Assembly (NCBI RefSeq): GCF_008711285.1
Contig: NZ_VXDC01000021.1
Span: 1-41,716, forward strand
Source of the DNA: Roseibium aquae
GTDB taxonomy: Bacteria; Pseudomonadota; Alphaproteobacteria; Rhizobiales; Stappiaceae
DNA: 41,716 nucleotides
Direction: 5' to 3'
Shown: piece after piece, positions 6,506-14,741 of the stretch
Layout of the letters: the number at the start of each line of letters is the position of its first letter
How positions within the stretch are numbered: position 1 is the stretch's first letter
Notes under the pieces: model-generated
What the model saw: the letters and a program-made list of their open reading frames with translations, nothing else
Database searches by the model: none
What the model was told of the DNA's origin: nothing
Position numbers and translations under genes: made by a program

Positions 6506-7990
6506 ATGACGGCATCCGGAGTTATTGCGCACAAGATCCAGTCCTATTTGAGCGGGCTCAGCCCCCGGGCCGTGGCAAGTCTTGTTCGCAAACTTGAAAG
6601 TGCGCGTGCGGCGGGGTCCCAGGATCCTCATCTCGACCTCATTCTGGCGGCGTCCGCCAAGTTTTTGCGCGCAACGGAGGTCAAGGAAACGCTCTCTCAC
6701 GACGGAACGCTGCGGCGCGACCAGGTCCAGCGGCTGTTTTTCGAGCCGATCGAGGAATTCCTGATCAACGAAAACCTGCCCAACCGCCAGGAAGGCCGGA
6801 TCTACCGCCCGATCCTGCCGCGCATTTGGACCTGGCTGACCCGCGACCTTCTGCCCGGAGACGTGAAGACGGTGCTGGCGGCGGCCGAGAACAGCAGCGT
6901 GACCGACGATCGGCTGCACGCACTGGTGCAGGCGCTTCGGGCGAGGTCGGTCGATGCGATCGGGACGGCGCTGCATGGCCAGAACGCGAGCGACAAGGAG
7001 CGGCGGCGCATCGTGATGGAGATGGGCGGAGAGCGGGGCCTGTCCGAACTGCGCGACACGTTCAAGATCCTGGAGGCGGAAAAATGGCTGGTGCCATTCC
7101 TGAAGACCGTGCCCAAATCCTTGAACCACAATCGCTTCAAAGGCGACATGGACGTCCTGAAACTGGTGTCGTGCTGCGCGGAGCGGTATCCCGATCACCT
7201 TGCCCTGGTCGCTGCCGCGCTGCTTGAGCGCTCCGAGCAACCGGCGGCCCTGTGCCGGTTCGCGGGACGCCTGGCCCATACGGACGATCCGCGGGTGATC
7301 GCGGAGTCGAAATTCGCCCCGTTCGTGGATGTGGTCCTGTCCGAGGCCGAGCGGCTGAATGTCCTGGCCCTCAACCACCGGCAGAACAATCCGGACCCGG
7401 TGGCCTTTTCACAGGCCTTGACCGACTTCCACCAGCTTGTTCATCAGGTCGAACTCGATATCGATCTGACGCAAACCCTGGCATGGCGCAAACGGCTGTC
7501 CGGCAGCAAACGGGCGCTGTCGGATGTGGTCGCCCGCGAGCTCAGCGGCGCGCCGGGCGCCGTTCGTAGGGCCTTGCAGGTTCCCATGCTGGATCCTGAC
7601 GGCAGCTTCCAGGAGGACCAAGACACCATCGACGATGCGGTCCGGGCCCTCCGAGTGGTGGTGATGGTCAAACAGGCACCCGATACGTTTGCCATGAACG
7701 AAATGGGCAAGCGCACCCGGCAGGCGGTCGAGCAGACTCTCGAGATCATGACGCGCTCGCTTCTCAACGACCTGCCTATGACATCCGGCGGGCAACGCGA
7801 GGCCCATGTATCGGCGGTCGACGCCGCGATCATGCTGTCCGAGATTTTCTACGGCAGTGACTTTGCCGCGCAGTTGCGCAGGCGCCGCCACAACGCGCTG
7901 CGCCAGGCCGACGATTTGCAGAGCGGCGCGATTCTGCCAGCCAAATCCGGACAGCCGGCCCGGCACCCGGCGTTTGCCGCGCGCCCCTAG
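6506..7990 (+). CDS. Unrecognised 494-residue, mostly helical protein
   Basis: I do not recognise this protein. It has no signal peptide, no membrane helix and no clear catalytic motif. Composition and pattern suggest an almost all-helical soluble protein with many charged residues. There is a possible repeat-like or armadillo-type character in the middle (stretches such as HALVQALRARSVDAIGTAL and HLALVAAALLERSEQPAAL). The C-terminal 40 residues are basic and low in complexity (RRRRHN..., PARHPAFAARP). ATG 6506 was taken as the start because GVIAHKIQSYL follows soon after; a TTG at 6461 would add 15 residues. Neither start has a strong ribosome-binding site. It sits alone between the lipoprotein gene and the ccm operon, with 153 bases to ccmI. 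It is likely a real gene because the frame is long and GC-rich codon use matches its neighbours. Confidence 0.75.
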   Translation: MTASGVIAHKIQSYLSGLSPRAVASLVRKLESARAAGSQDPHLDLILAASAKFLRATEVKETLSHDGTLRRDQVQRLFFEPIEEFLINENLPNRQEGRIYRPILPRIWTWLTRDLLPGDVKTVLAAAENSSVTDDRLHALVQALRARSVDAIGTALHGQNASDKERRRIVMEMGGERGLSELRDTFKILEAEKWLVPFLKTVPKSLNHNRFKGDMDVLKLVSCCAERYPDHLALVAAALLERSEQPAALCRFAGRLAHTDDPRVIAESKFAPFVDVVLSEAERLNVLALNHRQNNPDPVAFSQALTDFHQLVHQVELDIDLTQTLAWRKRLSGSKRALSDVVARELSGAPGAVRRALQVPMLDPDGSFQEDQDTIDDAVRALRVVVMVKQAPDTFAMNEMGKRTRQAVEQTLEIMTRSLLNDLPMTSGGQREAHVSAVDAAIMLSEIFYGSDFAAQLRRRRHNALRQADDLQSGAILPAKSGQPARHPAFAARP

Positions 7991-8105
7991 AGTGGCGGTT
8001 CTGTTTAAAAAAGACCAACAGCGTCAACGGTCCTTGTAGATCCGGGCTTTTCCTTAGACCGGCTGTTTTCCGGGGCCGCGACCTGCCGTCACAGCCGGAT
8101 TTTCT

Positions 8106-8135
8106 TGCCTTTCCCATCCGGTCAATGTCTATATT
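8106..8135 (+). promoter_or_regulatory. Candidate promoter of the ccm operon
   Basis: TTGCCT at 8106-8111 and TATATT at 8130-8135 are 18 bases apart. Transcription would start near 8142, within a few bases of the ccmI ATG (8145) and a second ATG (8148). No ribosome-binding site precedes these codons, so the message may be leaderless. Confidence 0.4.
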
Positions 8136-8144
8136 GCACTCATT

Positions 8145-9284
8145 ATGATGCTTTGGATTTTGATCGCGGCGATGACGGCCGCTGCCGCCCTCTCGATCTT
8201 GCTCCCGCTGTCGCGGCGGCACGGGGCCGGGGAAGGTGTGCCGAAAGTGGCGGCTGACGAAGCCGTGTACCGGGAACAGCTTGATGAGGTCGAGCGCGAT
8301 CTGGATCGCTGCCTGATCGATCCGCCGGCCGCCGAGGCCGCCCGCACCGAGATTGCCCGAAGACTGCTGGCGGCGAACGAGCGCAGAAAGTCCGGCAGCG
8401 GCAAACCGGGATCTCCGATAGGTGTGCGAGTCGGCAAGGTTATCGCCATTGTCGCGCTGCCGGTTTTCACACTTGGCCTGTATATGGTGTTGGGCTCGCC
8501 GGGCATGCCGGACCAGCCGCTCGCCGCCCGTCTTGCGGAACCGCCGGACGGTCAATCGGTCGAGGAACTCGTGGCGCGAGTGGAGCGCCATCTGGCGCAA
8601 AACCCGCAAGACGGCCAGGGATGGGCCGTGATCGCGCCAGTCCTGATGCGCATGGGAGATCCGCAAGGAGCCGCGCGGGCCTATGCCAATGCTGTTCGTC
8701 TTCTGGGTCCGACGCCCGAGCGGGTCACCGATATGGGCGAAGCCATGACCATGGCGAATGACGGAATTATCAGCGCCTCTGCGCGTGCCGCCTTTGAGCA
8801 GGCTGTCGAACTGGACCCCGCGGCGGTGAAACCGCGCTTCTTTCTCGCGCTTGCGCTCGGGCAGGAAGGGCGGACCGAGGACGCCATCGCGGCCTGGCAG
8901 TCCCTTTTGGACGGGGCGAACCCGGATGCCTTGTGGGTGCCGGCCGCGCTCGATGAACTGGCCAAGCTCGGCGGCGACATGCCCGAATTCGCCGACCAGC
9001 TTAGCGGGCCCACGCAGGAGCAGGTCGAGGCCGCCTCCAATATGGCGCCTGAGGATCAGGCAAGCATGATCGCCGGAATGGTGCAGGGGCTTGCGGACCG
9101 TCTGTCCAGCGAGGGGGGAAGTCCGGATGAATGGATCCGGCTCATGCGTGCCTACAGTGTGCTGGGCGACAGCTCCAAAGGACGGCAGGCTTACGAAAGC
9201 GCCGTCCTGGCCTACGGCGATCAGCCTGCGGATTTGGCAAAAATCAATGCGGCGGCGCGTGAGCTTGGCTTAGGTGAATCCTGA
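8145..9284 (+). CDS. ccmI: Cytochrome c maturation protein CcmI (CycH)
   Basis: 379 residues. The N-terminal membrane helix (residues 1-20) is followed by a leucine-zipper-like cytoplasmic segment with YREQLDEVERDLDRCLID, typical of CcmI. A second helix is at about 98-116 (VIAIVALPVFTLGLYMVLG). The periplasmic C-terminal part is made of TPR-like repeats (GWAVIAPVLMRMGDPQGAARAYANAVRL; AFEQAVELDP). CcmI binds apocytochrome c and hands it to the CcmF/CcmH haem ligation complex. It is the first gene of ccmI-ccmE-ccmF-ccmH, the order of rhizobial cycHJKL. Start codon is ATG 8145 or 8148. Confidence 0.92.
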   Translation: MMLWILIAAMTAAAALSILLPLSRRHGAGEGVPKVAADEAVYREQLDEVERDLDRCLIDPPAAEAARTEIARRLLAANERRKSGSGKPGSPIGVRVGKVIAIVALPVFTLGLYMVLGSPGMPDQPLAARLAEPPDGQSVEELVARVERHLAQNPQDGQGWAVIAPVLMRMGDPQGAARAYANAVRLLGPTPERVTDMGEAMTMANDGIISASARAAFEQAVELDPAAVKPRFFLALALGQEGRTEDAIAAWQSLLDGANPDALWVPAALDELAKLGGDMPEFADQLSGPTQEQVEAASNMAPEDQASMIAGMVQGLADRLSSEGGSPDEWIRLMRAYSVLGDSSKGRQAYESAVLAYGDQPADLAKINAAARELGLGES

Positions 9285-9348
9285 CCGGGGCTCTGCCACG
9301 GACAGAACACGGGCGGAGAGGCCCGTTAGCGGACGGACGTGAGATAGG

Positions 9349-9789
9349 ATGACACGGAAACAACGGCGTTTAACGATTATTGGCGGTGCAGGGGCCGTTC
9401 TAGCGGCCGCGCTGGCGCTGATCATGGTCGCGTTGAACGACCAGATCGTCTTCTTCCAGAGCCCGACTGACATCGCCCAGGAAGCTGTTCCCCATGGCCA
9501 GCGGATCAGGCTCGGTGGCCTCGTGGAGGCTGGAACGATCGAGCGGCATGAGAATGCGACCGTCTATTTCCGGGTCACGGACACCGAAAACACGGTCACG
9601 GTCACTTATACGGGCATTCTTCCGGACTTGTTTCGCGAGGGGCAGGGTGTGGTCACCGAGGGTGTGATCCGGCCCGATGGCGTGTTTGAAGCCGACACCG
9701 TGCTGGCCAAACATGACGAGAACTACATCCCCGTGGAGGTCGCGGAGGCCTTGAAGGACAAGGGCCATTGGCAAGGCGAAGCGCAATAA
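9349..9789 (+). CDS. ccmE: Cytochrome c maturation haem chaperone CcmE (CycJ)
   Basis: 146 residues. An N-terminal anchor helix (about 8-28, [22 protein letters not shown]) precedes a periplasmic beta-barrel ([35 protein letters not shown]). The covalent haem-binding histidine is H122 in [10 protein letters not shown], the diagnostic motif of the family. CcmE carries haem from the CcmC side to CcmF for ligation to apocytochromes. It follows ccmI by 64 bases and precedes ccmF by 45 bases. Confidence 0.95.
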   Translation: MTRKQRRLTIIGGAGAVLAAALALIMVALNDQIVFFQSPTDIAQEAVPHGQRIRLGGLVEAGTIERHENATVYFRVTDTENTVTVTYTGILPDLFREGQGVVTEGVIRPDGVFEADTVLAKHDENYIPVEVAEALKDKGHWQGEAQ

Positions 9790-9834
9790 TCGCCTGTCAT
9801 CCGGAGGGAAACAACAGGAACGCGAGACATCATC

Positions 9835-11832
9835 ATGATCGTTGAAATCGGCCACTATGCACTGGTCCTTACCTTTGCACTGACCCTTATCCAGTCTGTC
9901 GTTCCCGTCTACGGCGCGATCAAGGAGGACGAACGGCTCATGGCGATCGCCTCGCCCGTGTCCATGGCCATGTTCCTTTTGGTCCTGCTGTCCTTCATCG
10001 CGCTAACATATGCTTACCTTGCGTCCGATTTCTCGGTTCAGAACGTTTGGGAAAACTCCCATTCAGCCAAGCCGCTGATCTACAAGATCACCGGAGTGTG
10101 GGGCAATCACGAAGGGTCGCTGCTGCTCTGGGTGCTGATCCTGGTGTTTTTCGGGGCCCTGGTCGGCTTTTTCGGAGCCAACCTCCCGGCGCCCTTGCGG
10201 GCCGCGACGCTTGGTGTTCAGGGGTGGGTGACGGCCGGCTTCGTGCTGTTCATGCTGGCGACGTCCAACCCGTTCAACCGCATTCCGAATGCACCGATGG
10301 AGGGCAACGACCTCAATCCGTTGTTGCAGGATATCGGCCTCGCGATCCATCCGCCGCTCCTGTATATCGGCTATGTGGGCTTTTCCATTACCTTCTCCTT
10401 CGCGGTCGCGGCCTTGATTCTTGGCCGGATCGACGCGGCCTGGGCCCGCTGGGTGCGTCCGTGGACGCTGTTGGCCTGGTGCTTTCTGACGCTCGGCATC
10501 TCGATGGGGTCCTACTGGGCCTATTATGAGCTGGGCTGGGGGGGCTGGTGGTTCTGGGATCCGGTGGAGAACGCCAGCTTCATGCCGTGGCTCGCGGGTA
10601 CCGCGATGCTGCACTCCGCCATCGTCATGGAAAAGCGGGACGCACTGAAGGTCTGGACCGTTCTGCTTGCCATCTTCACCTTTTCGCTCTCGCTGCTCGG
10701 CACGTTCCTGGTGCGTTCGGGCGTGTTGACCAGCGTTCATGCCTTCGCGGTCGATCCGGCGCGCGGCGTGTTCATCCTCGTGCTGCTCTGCCTGTTCATC
10801 GGCGGTTCGCTTTCCCTGTATGCCTGGCGCGCGCCGCTCTTGAAGCAGGGCGGCCTGTTCGCGCCGATGAGCCGCGAGGGCGCGCTTGTCTTCAACAATC
10901 TGTTCTTGACCGCGGCCACGGTTGCGGTTCTCGTGGGCACGCTTTACCCGCTGGCGCTCGATGCGGTCACCGGCGAGAAGATCTCTGTCGGTCCGCCCTT
11001 CTTCAACCTGACCTTCGGACCGTTGATGATCCCGCTTCTGATGGCCGTGCCCTATGGCCCGATTCTCGCCTGGAAGCGCGGGGACCTGCTCGCCGCGACC
11101 CAGCGTCTTTACGCAGCGTTCGGTCTGGCGATCCTGTTCACCCTCGTCACCTTCTGGATGTGGGGCATGGACCGGGTTCTGGCGCCGCTCGGTGTGGGCC
11201 TTGCCGTGTGGGTCATGGCCGGGTCGATCGCGGAAATCGTCACCCGGGTGAAAGTCGCCGAAATCGGGTTCGGCCGCGGTTTTGCACGGTTGAAAGGTCT
11301 TCCCGGATCGGCCTGGGGCACCGCGACCGCCCATTTCGGGATCGGCGTGACGGTGCTCGGTATCGTGACCTCCACCGCTTTTCAGGATGAGAAGGTTCTG
11401 ACCATGGCCCCGGGCGACACGGTGGACGTGTCCGGATACGCCCTCACATTCGACGGTCTCGCTCCGAGCCGGGGCGCGAACTATGTCGAAGACGTCGGCC
11501 ATTTCACGGTTCGCAAGGGCGGTGTGGTGATTGCCGAACTCGAGCCTTCCAAGCGGCTTTACACAGCCCGGCAGTTCCCGACGACGGAAGCGGGCATTCA
11601 CACGCTGGTTTTGTCGCAGATCTATGTGTCCCTCGGCGAGCCGCGCGACAATGGATCGATTGATGTCCGGGCCTATTACAAGCCGCTCATTACCCTGATC
11701 TGGATCGGGACCTTGTTCATGGCTCTCGGCGCGGTCTTCTCCATGGCGGACCGGCGTTTGCGGGTGGGCGCGCCCAAACCGGCCGCAAGGCGGGACCGGA
11801 CAGACGGCGCCGCGCCAGCGCCGGCGGAGTGA
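9835..11832 (+). CDS. ccmF: Cytochrome c haem lyase subunit CcmF (CycK)
   Basis: 665 residues with many membrane helices. The tryptophan-rich WWD motif (GWGGWWFWDPVENASFMPWL) lies near residues 235-255 and is the signature of the CcmF/CcmC haem-handling family. The surrounding TGVWGNHEGS and NPLLQDIGLAIHPPLLYIGYVG segments are also conserved and hold haem-ligand histidines. With CcmH and CcmI it ligates haem to CxxCH cysteines in the periplasm. The length is normal. The stop is 5 bases before ccmH. Confidence 0.96.
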   Translation: MIVEIGHYALVLTFALTLIQSVVPVYGAIKEDERLMAIASPVSMAMFLLVLLSFIALTYAYLASDFSVQNVWENSHSAKPLIYKITGVWGNHEGSLLLWVLILVFFGALVGFFGANLPAPLRAATLGVQGWVTAGFVLFMLATSNPFNRIPNAPMEGNDLNPLLQDIGLAIHPPLLYIGYVGFSITFSFAVAALILGRIDAAWARWVRPWTLLAWCFLTLGISMGSYWAYYELGWGGWWFWDPVENASFMPWLAGTAMLHSAIVMEKRDALKVWTVLLAIFTFSLSLLGTFLVRSGVLTSVHAFAVDPARGVFILVLLCLFIGGSLSLYAWRAPLLKQGGLFAPMSREGALVFNNLFLTAATVAVLVGTLYPLALDAVTGEKISVGPPFFNLTFGPLMIPLLMAVPYGPILAWKRGDLLAATQRLYAAFGLAILFTLVTFWMWGMDRVLAPLGVGLAVWVMAGSIAEIVTRVKVAEIGFGRGFARLKGLPGSAWGTATAHFGIGVTVLGIVTSTAFQDEKVLTMAPGDTVDVSGYALTFDGLAPSRGANYVEDVGHFTVRKGGVVIAELEPSKRLYTARQFPTTEAGIHTLVLSQIYVSLGEPRDNGSIDVRAYYKPLITLIWIGTLFMALGAVFSMADRRLRVGAPKPAARRDRTDGAAPAPAE

Positions 11833-11836
11833 CACC

Positions 11837-12310
11837 ATGCTGCGATCGATCTTCGCCTTGCTCTTGTGTGCCGCCGTCGGGCTGGGGTCCGCGCTTGCCG
11901 TGACCCCGGACGAGGTGCTGGACGACCCGGTTCTTGAAGAGCGGGCGCGGGACCTGTCGCGCAACCTGCGTTGCATGGTGTGCCAGAACGAGTCGATCGA
12001 CGAAAGCAATGCACCGCTGGCCAAAGACCTGCGCGTTCTCGTGCGCGAACGGCTGGTGGCTGGCGACAGCAATGACCAGGTGATCGACTTTCTGGTCGGC
12101 CGGTATGGGGAATATGTTCTGCTGAAGCCGCGTTTCGCAGCCCATACGCTTGTCTTGTGGGCCGCCGCGCCCGTGGCGCTACTGGCCGGCATTGGCGGGC
12201 TGATCATGGTCGTGCGCCGCCGCCGGGACAGGTTCAACCCTGTCTCAGCGCCGCCTTTGGATGCGGACGAACAGGCCCGGCTGGACGCGCTGCTCAAGAC
12301 CAAGGACTGA
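11837..12310 (+). CDS. ccmH: Cytochrome c maturation thioreductase CcmH (CycL)
   Basis: 157 residues. A signal/anchor is at residues 1-21, and the redox motif LRCMVCQ (C46, C49) is followed by NESIDESNAPLAKDLR, all typical of CcmH/CycL. A second membrane helix is at about 103-122, followed by a short basic tail. The protein keeps apocytochrome cysteines reduced during haem ligation. A GGAGTG ribosome-binding site overlaps the end of ccmF. It is the last gene of the ccm operon; about 95 bases separate it from the next gene. Confidence 0.95.
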   Translation: MLRSIFALLLCAAVGLGSALAVTPDEVLDDPVLEERARDLSRNLRCMVCQNESIDESNAPLAKDLRVLVRERLVAGDSNDQVIDFLVGRYGEYVLLKPRFAAHTLVLWAAAPVALLAGIGGLIMVVRRRRDRFNPVSAPPLDADEQARLDALLKTKD

Positions 12311-12405
12311 CGGCGCTCACACCGGCAACACCATCGTGTGAGTTGAAGGTCCGGCCTGGCCGGCCTACGTCAGGGGCGCTTCGAGACAAAGCCGGGAGAA
12401 CCGCC

Positions 12406-13653
12406 ATGGCGCATCGCCGCCCCCTGAAAGTCGAATTCGATGGCGCCCACGGCGCCAAACTCGCCGCGCGGCTCGACCTTCCCGCCGGGAGCATCCGTGC
12501 GTTTGCCCTTTTCGCGCATTGCTTTACCTGCTCCAAGGATATTGCCGCCGCGCGCCATATCGCAGAGGCATTGTCGGCCGAGGGCCTTGCGGTCCTCAGA
12601 TTTGACTTTACCGGACTTGGCGGCAGCGGCGGGGATTTCTCCTCCACGGATTTTTCCTCGAATGTCGAGGACCTCAAACGGGCGGCCGATTATCTGCGCG
12701 GCAGCTTTGCCGCACCGCAATTGCTGATCGGACACTCTCTTGGCGGCGCGGCCGTGCTGGCGGCGGCCGGTGACATCCCCGAGGTGCGGGCAGTGGCGAC
12801 CATCGGCGCGCCGTCGGATGCCGACCACGTTCTTCACAATTTCCACGGTCACATTGACGAAATCAGGGACAAGGGCATCGGCCAAGTGGATCTCGCCGGG
12901 CGGGTCTTCACCATTCGCAAGGAGCTTCTCGAAGACCTTGAGAAACAGAAGGTTCGCGAACGCGTGTCCCATCTCAAGAAGGCCTTGCTTGTCTTGCACG
13001 CCCCGCTCGACGAGACGGTCGGGATCGACAACGCAACCGAGATCTTTGTGGCTGCCAAACATCCCAAGAGTTTCGTGTCCCTGGACAAGGCCGATCATCT
13101 GCTCAGCCGGGAAGCGGATGCGGCCTATGCCGCCCGTGTGATCGCCAGTTGGGCGTCGGGATATCTGGATGAGGAAGCCGTGGCCACGCAGGATCCTGTC
13201 CTTGAGGGTGTCGAGGTGGTTGAAACCGGGCTTGGCAGGTTCCAGGCCATGGTGGCCACCGGCAGTCACAGGCTGATCGCCGACGAGCCGGAAAAGGTGG
13301 GCGGGTTCGACAGCGGACCGTCGCCCTACGATTATCTGTCCGCGGCGCTGGGCGCGTGCACGGTCATGACCTTGCGCATGTATGCCGAGCGAAAGCAACT
13401 GCCCGTCACGCGCATCGCCACCACGGTCAATCACGGCAAGGTGCATGCCGCCGATTGCGCGGACTGCGCGCAAACGCTCCGTGACAGGGGCGGGCGTATC
13501 GACCGGTTCGAACGGGTGATCACGCTGGAAGGGGACCTCGATGAGGAGACCCGCGCCCGGATGCTGGAGATCGCCGACAAATGCCCGGTTCATCGCACGC
13601 TTGAGGCCGGCGCCGCCGTGGTTACCCGGGAAAGGCGTCCGGACGAGACCTGA
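12406..13653 (+). CDS. Alpha/beta hydrolase-OsmC fusion protein
   Basis: 415 residues from ATG 12406, which has a GGGAGA ribosome-binding site; a longer open frame to 12157 overlaps ccmH and is not credible. Residues 1-255 are an alpha/beta hydrolase with nucleophile S111 in GHSLGG, and H231 in KADHLL as the likely catalytic histidine. Residues about 275-408 are an OsmC/Ohr domain with C318 (LGACTVMTLRMYAERK) and C393 (DKCPVHRTLE), the expected peroxidatic/resolving cysteine pair. Between them an extra DCADC element (C351, C354) is present. Such two-domain proteins are known, and OsmC domains reduce organic hydroperoxides. A combined esterase and peroxidase role is plausible but not shown. 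It is convergent with the DUF2336 gene, 11 bases apart. Confidence 0.9.
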   Translation: MAHRRPLKVEFDGAHGAKLAARLDLPAGSIRAFALFAHCFTCSKDIAAARHIAEALSAEGLAVLRFDFTGLGGSGGDFSSTDFSSNVEDLKRAADYLRGSFAAPQLLIGHSLGGAAVLAAAGDIPEVRAVATIGAPSDADHVLHNFHGHIDEIRDKGIGQVDLAGRVFTIRKELLEDLEKQKVRERVSHLKKALLVLHAPLDETVGIDNATEIFVAAKHPKSFVSLDKADHLLSREADAAYAARVIASWASGYLDEEAVATQDPVLEGVEVVETGLGRFQAMVATGSHRLIADEPEKVGGFDSGPSPYDYLSAALGACTVMTLRMYAERKQLPVTRIATTVNHGKVHAADCADCAQTLRDRGGRIDRFERVITLEGDLDEETRARMLEIADKCPVHRTLEAGAAVVTRERRPDET

Positions 13654-13664
13654 CCCGGCTGCGG

Positions 13665-14669
13665 TCAGGCCGCTTCCTTCGGGCTTTCCTTGCGGGCATT
13701 GAGCTTGATCTTCATGAGCGACACCAGCCGCCGCGCGTCCGTCTGGTCGAGCATGTGATAGTTGGTCACCCATTTGGTTCCCGTGCTTTCGGGAAACCGC
13801 AGGTGCTTGCAGCGCGCCTTGCACACGGCGGCATATTCGGTGTCGTTGATGCCCACGGACCGGCATATGCTTGCGACCCCGGTCGCATCGTACCGGATCA
13901 TGAGCTCGTGGACGTATTTCAGCTCCAGCCCTGAAAAGACGGACAGCAGGCGGACCACTTCGAGAAGGTTCTTTTCCTGGGCGAGGGCGGAGATCGCTTG
14001 GCCAAGCGTCGCCCGCTTCAGACGGATCCCCGCGAGCCATCCCTTGGCATCCATGCGGGTCGGTTTTTTCTGCAAGGGTTCGCCCGAGGCCGCCTGCTTG
14101 TCATCCCGGAACAGATCCTCGATCAGCTCCTGGTTCGATTTGCGCAGATGGCGGATCCGGTCGCCAAGCTGGGTGGGAAATTCCCTGACAATCCGTTCGA
14201 AATCCGTTTCGCCGATTTCCGCGCCGAGGTTGGAGGCGACCGCCTGGTGAACCTCCTTGTTGCCGCGACTCAACAGAACCTTGGTGACGTTCGCGCTCAA
14301 ATATTCCCGCTTCGACAGGGCCAGAAGATGTTCCTGGCCCATTGTTTCGGCGATGTCGACCATCATCTCCTGGCTCAGGGACTGCGACTGTTCCAGAATC
14401 GCCCGGGCAATCGGCAACTCGTCCCGCGCCATTTTGCCAACAAGGCTGGCCGAAGTGGATTTGACGGTCGCCAGTCTGTCGGACACGAGCTGCCGGTCCG
14501 ACGGCTTGAGCGAGTTGTAGATCCCGTCCAGAACGCCGTTGTAAACCTTGATCTCGTCCTGCCGCTCGGTTTCCGATCTTTGCTGATACAGCCGGGTCAC
14601 GTGCTCGACCAGTTCACTGCGCTTTTCAGGCGATGTGTCCTTGGCAAGATTGATAAGGTGATCGAGCAT
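13665..14669 (-). CDS. DUF2336-family protein (second of tandem pair)
   Basis: 334 residues, no signal peptide and largely helical. The N-terminus (MLDHLINLAKDTSPEKRSEL) and the C-terminal block (YAAVCKARCKHLRFPES, KWVTNYHMLDQTDARRLVSLMKIKL) match the upstream paralogue. The family is DUF2336, alphaproteobacterial proteins of unknown function with HEAT-like helical repeats. Conserved here are a C-x3-C pair and the PES-x-G-x-KW motif. It lies 72 bases after its paralogue on the minus strand and is probably cotranscribed with it. Confidence 0.8.
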   Translation of the reverse strand: MLDHLINLAKDTSPEKRSELVEHVTRLYQQRSETERQDEIKVYNGVLDGIYNSLKPSDRQLVSDRLATVKSTSASLVGKMARDELPIARAILEQSQSLSQEMMVDIAETMGQEHLLALSKREYLSANVTKVLLSRGNKEVHQAVASNLGAEIGETDFERIVREFPTQLGDRIRHLRKSNQELIEDLFRDDKQAASGEPLQKKPTRMDAKGWLAGIRLKRATLGQAISALAQEKNLLEVVRLLSVFSGLELKYVHELMIRYDATGVASICRSVGINDTEYAAVCKARCKHLRFPESTGTKWVTNYHMLDQTDARRLVSLMKIKLNARKESPKEAA

Positions 14670-14741
14670 GTGATGGTGCCGCCGTGTTGGGTCGCCTCAC
14701 CTTACGCCAAAGCTCTAAAATGAAGGTAAAGCGCGCAGCGG

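Noticed and set aside
12316..12342. CTCACAC/GTGTGAG hairpin after ccmH as a terminator
   Set aside because: Only 7 bp with a 13-base loop and no U tract, so not convincing.
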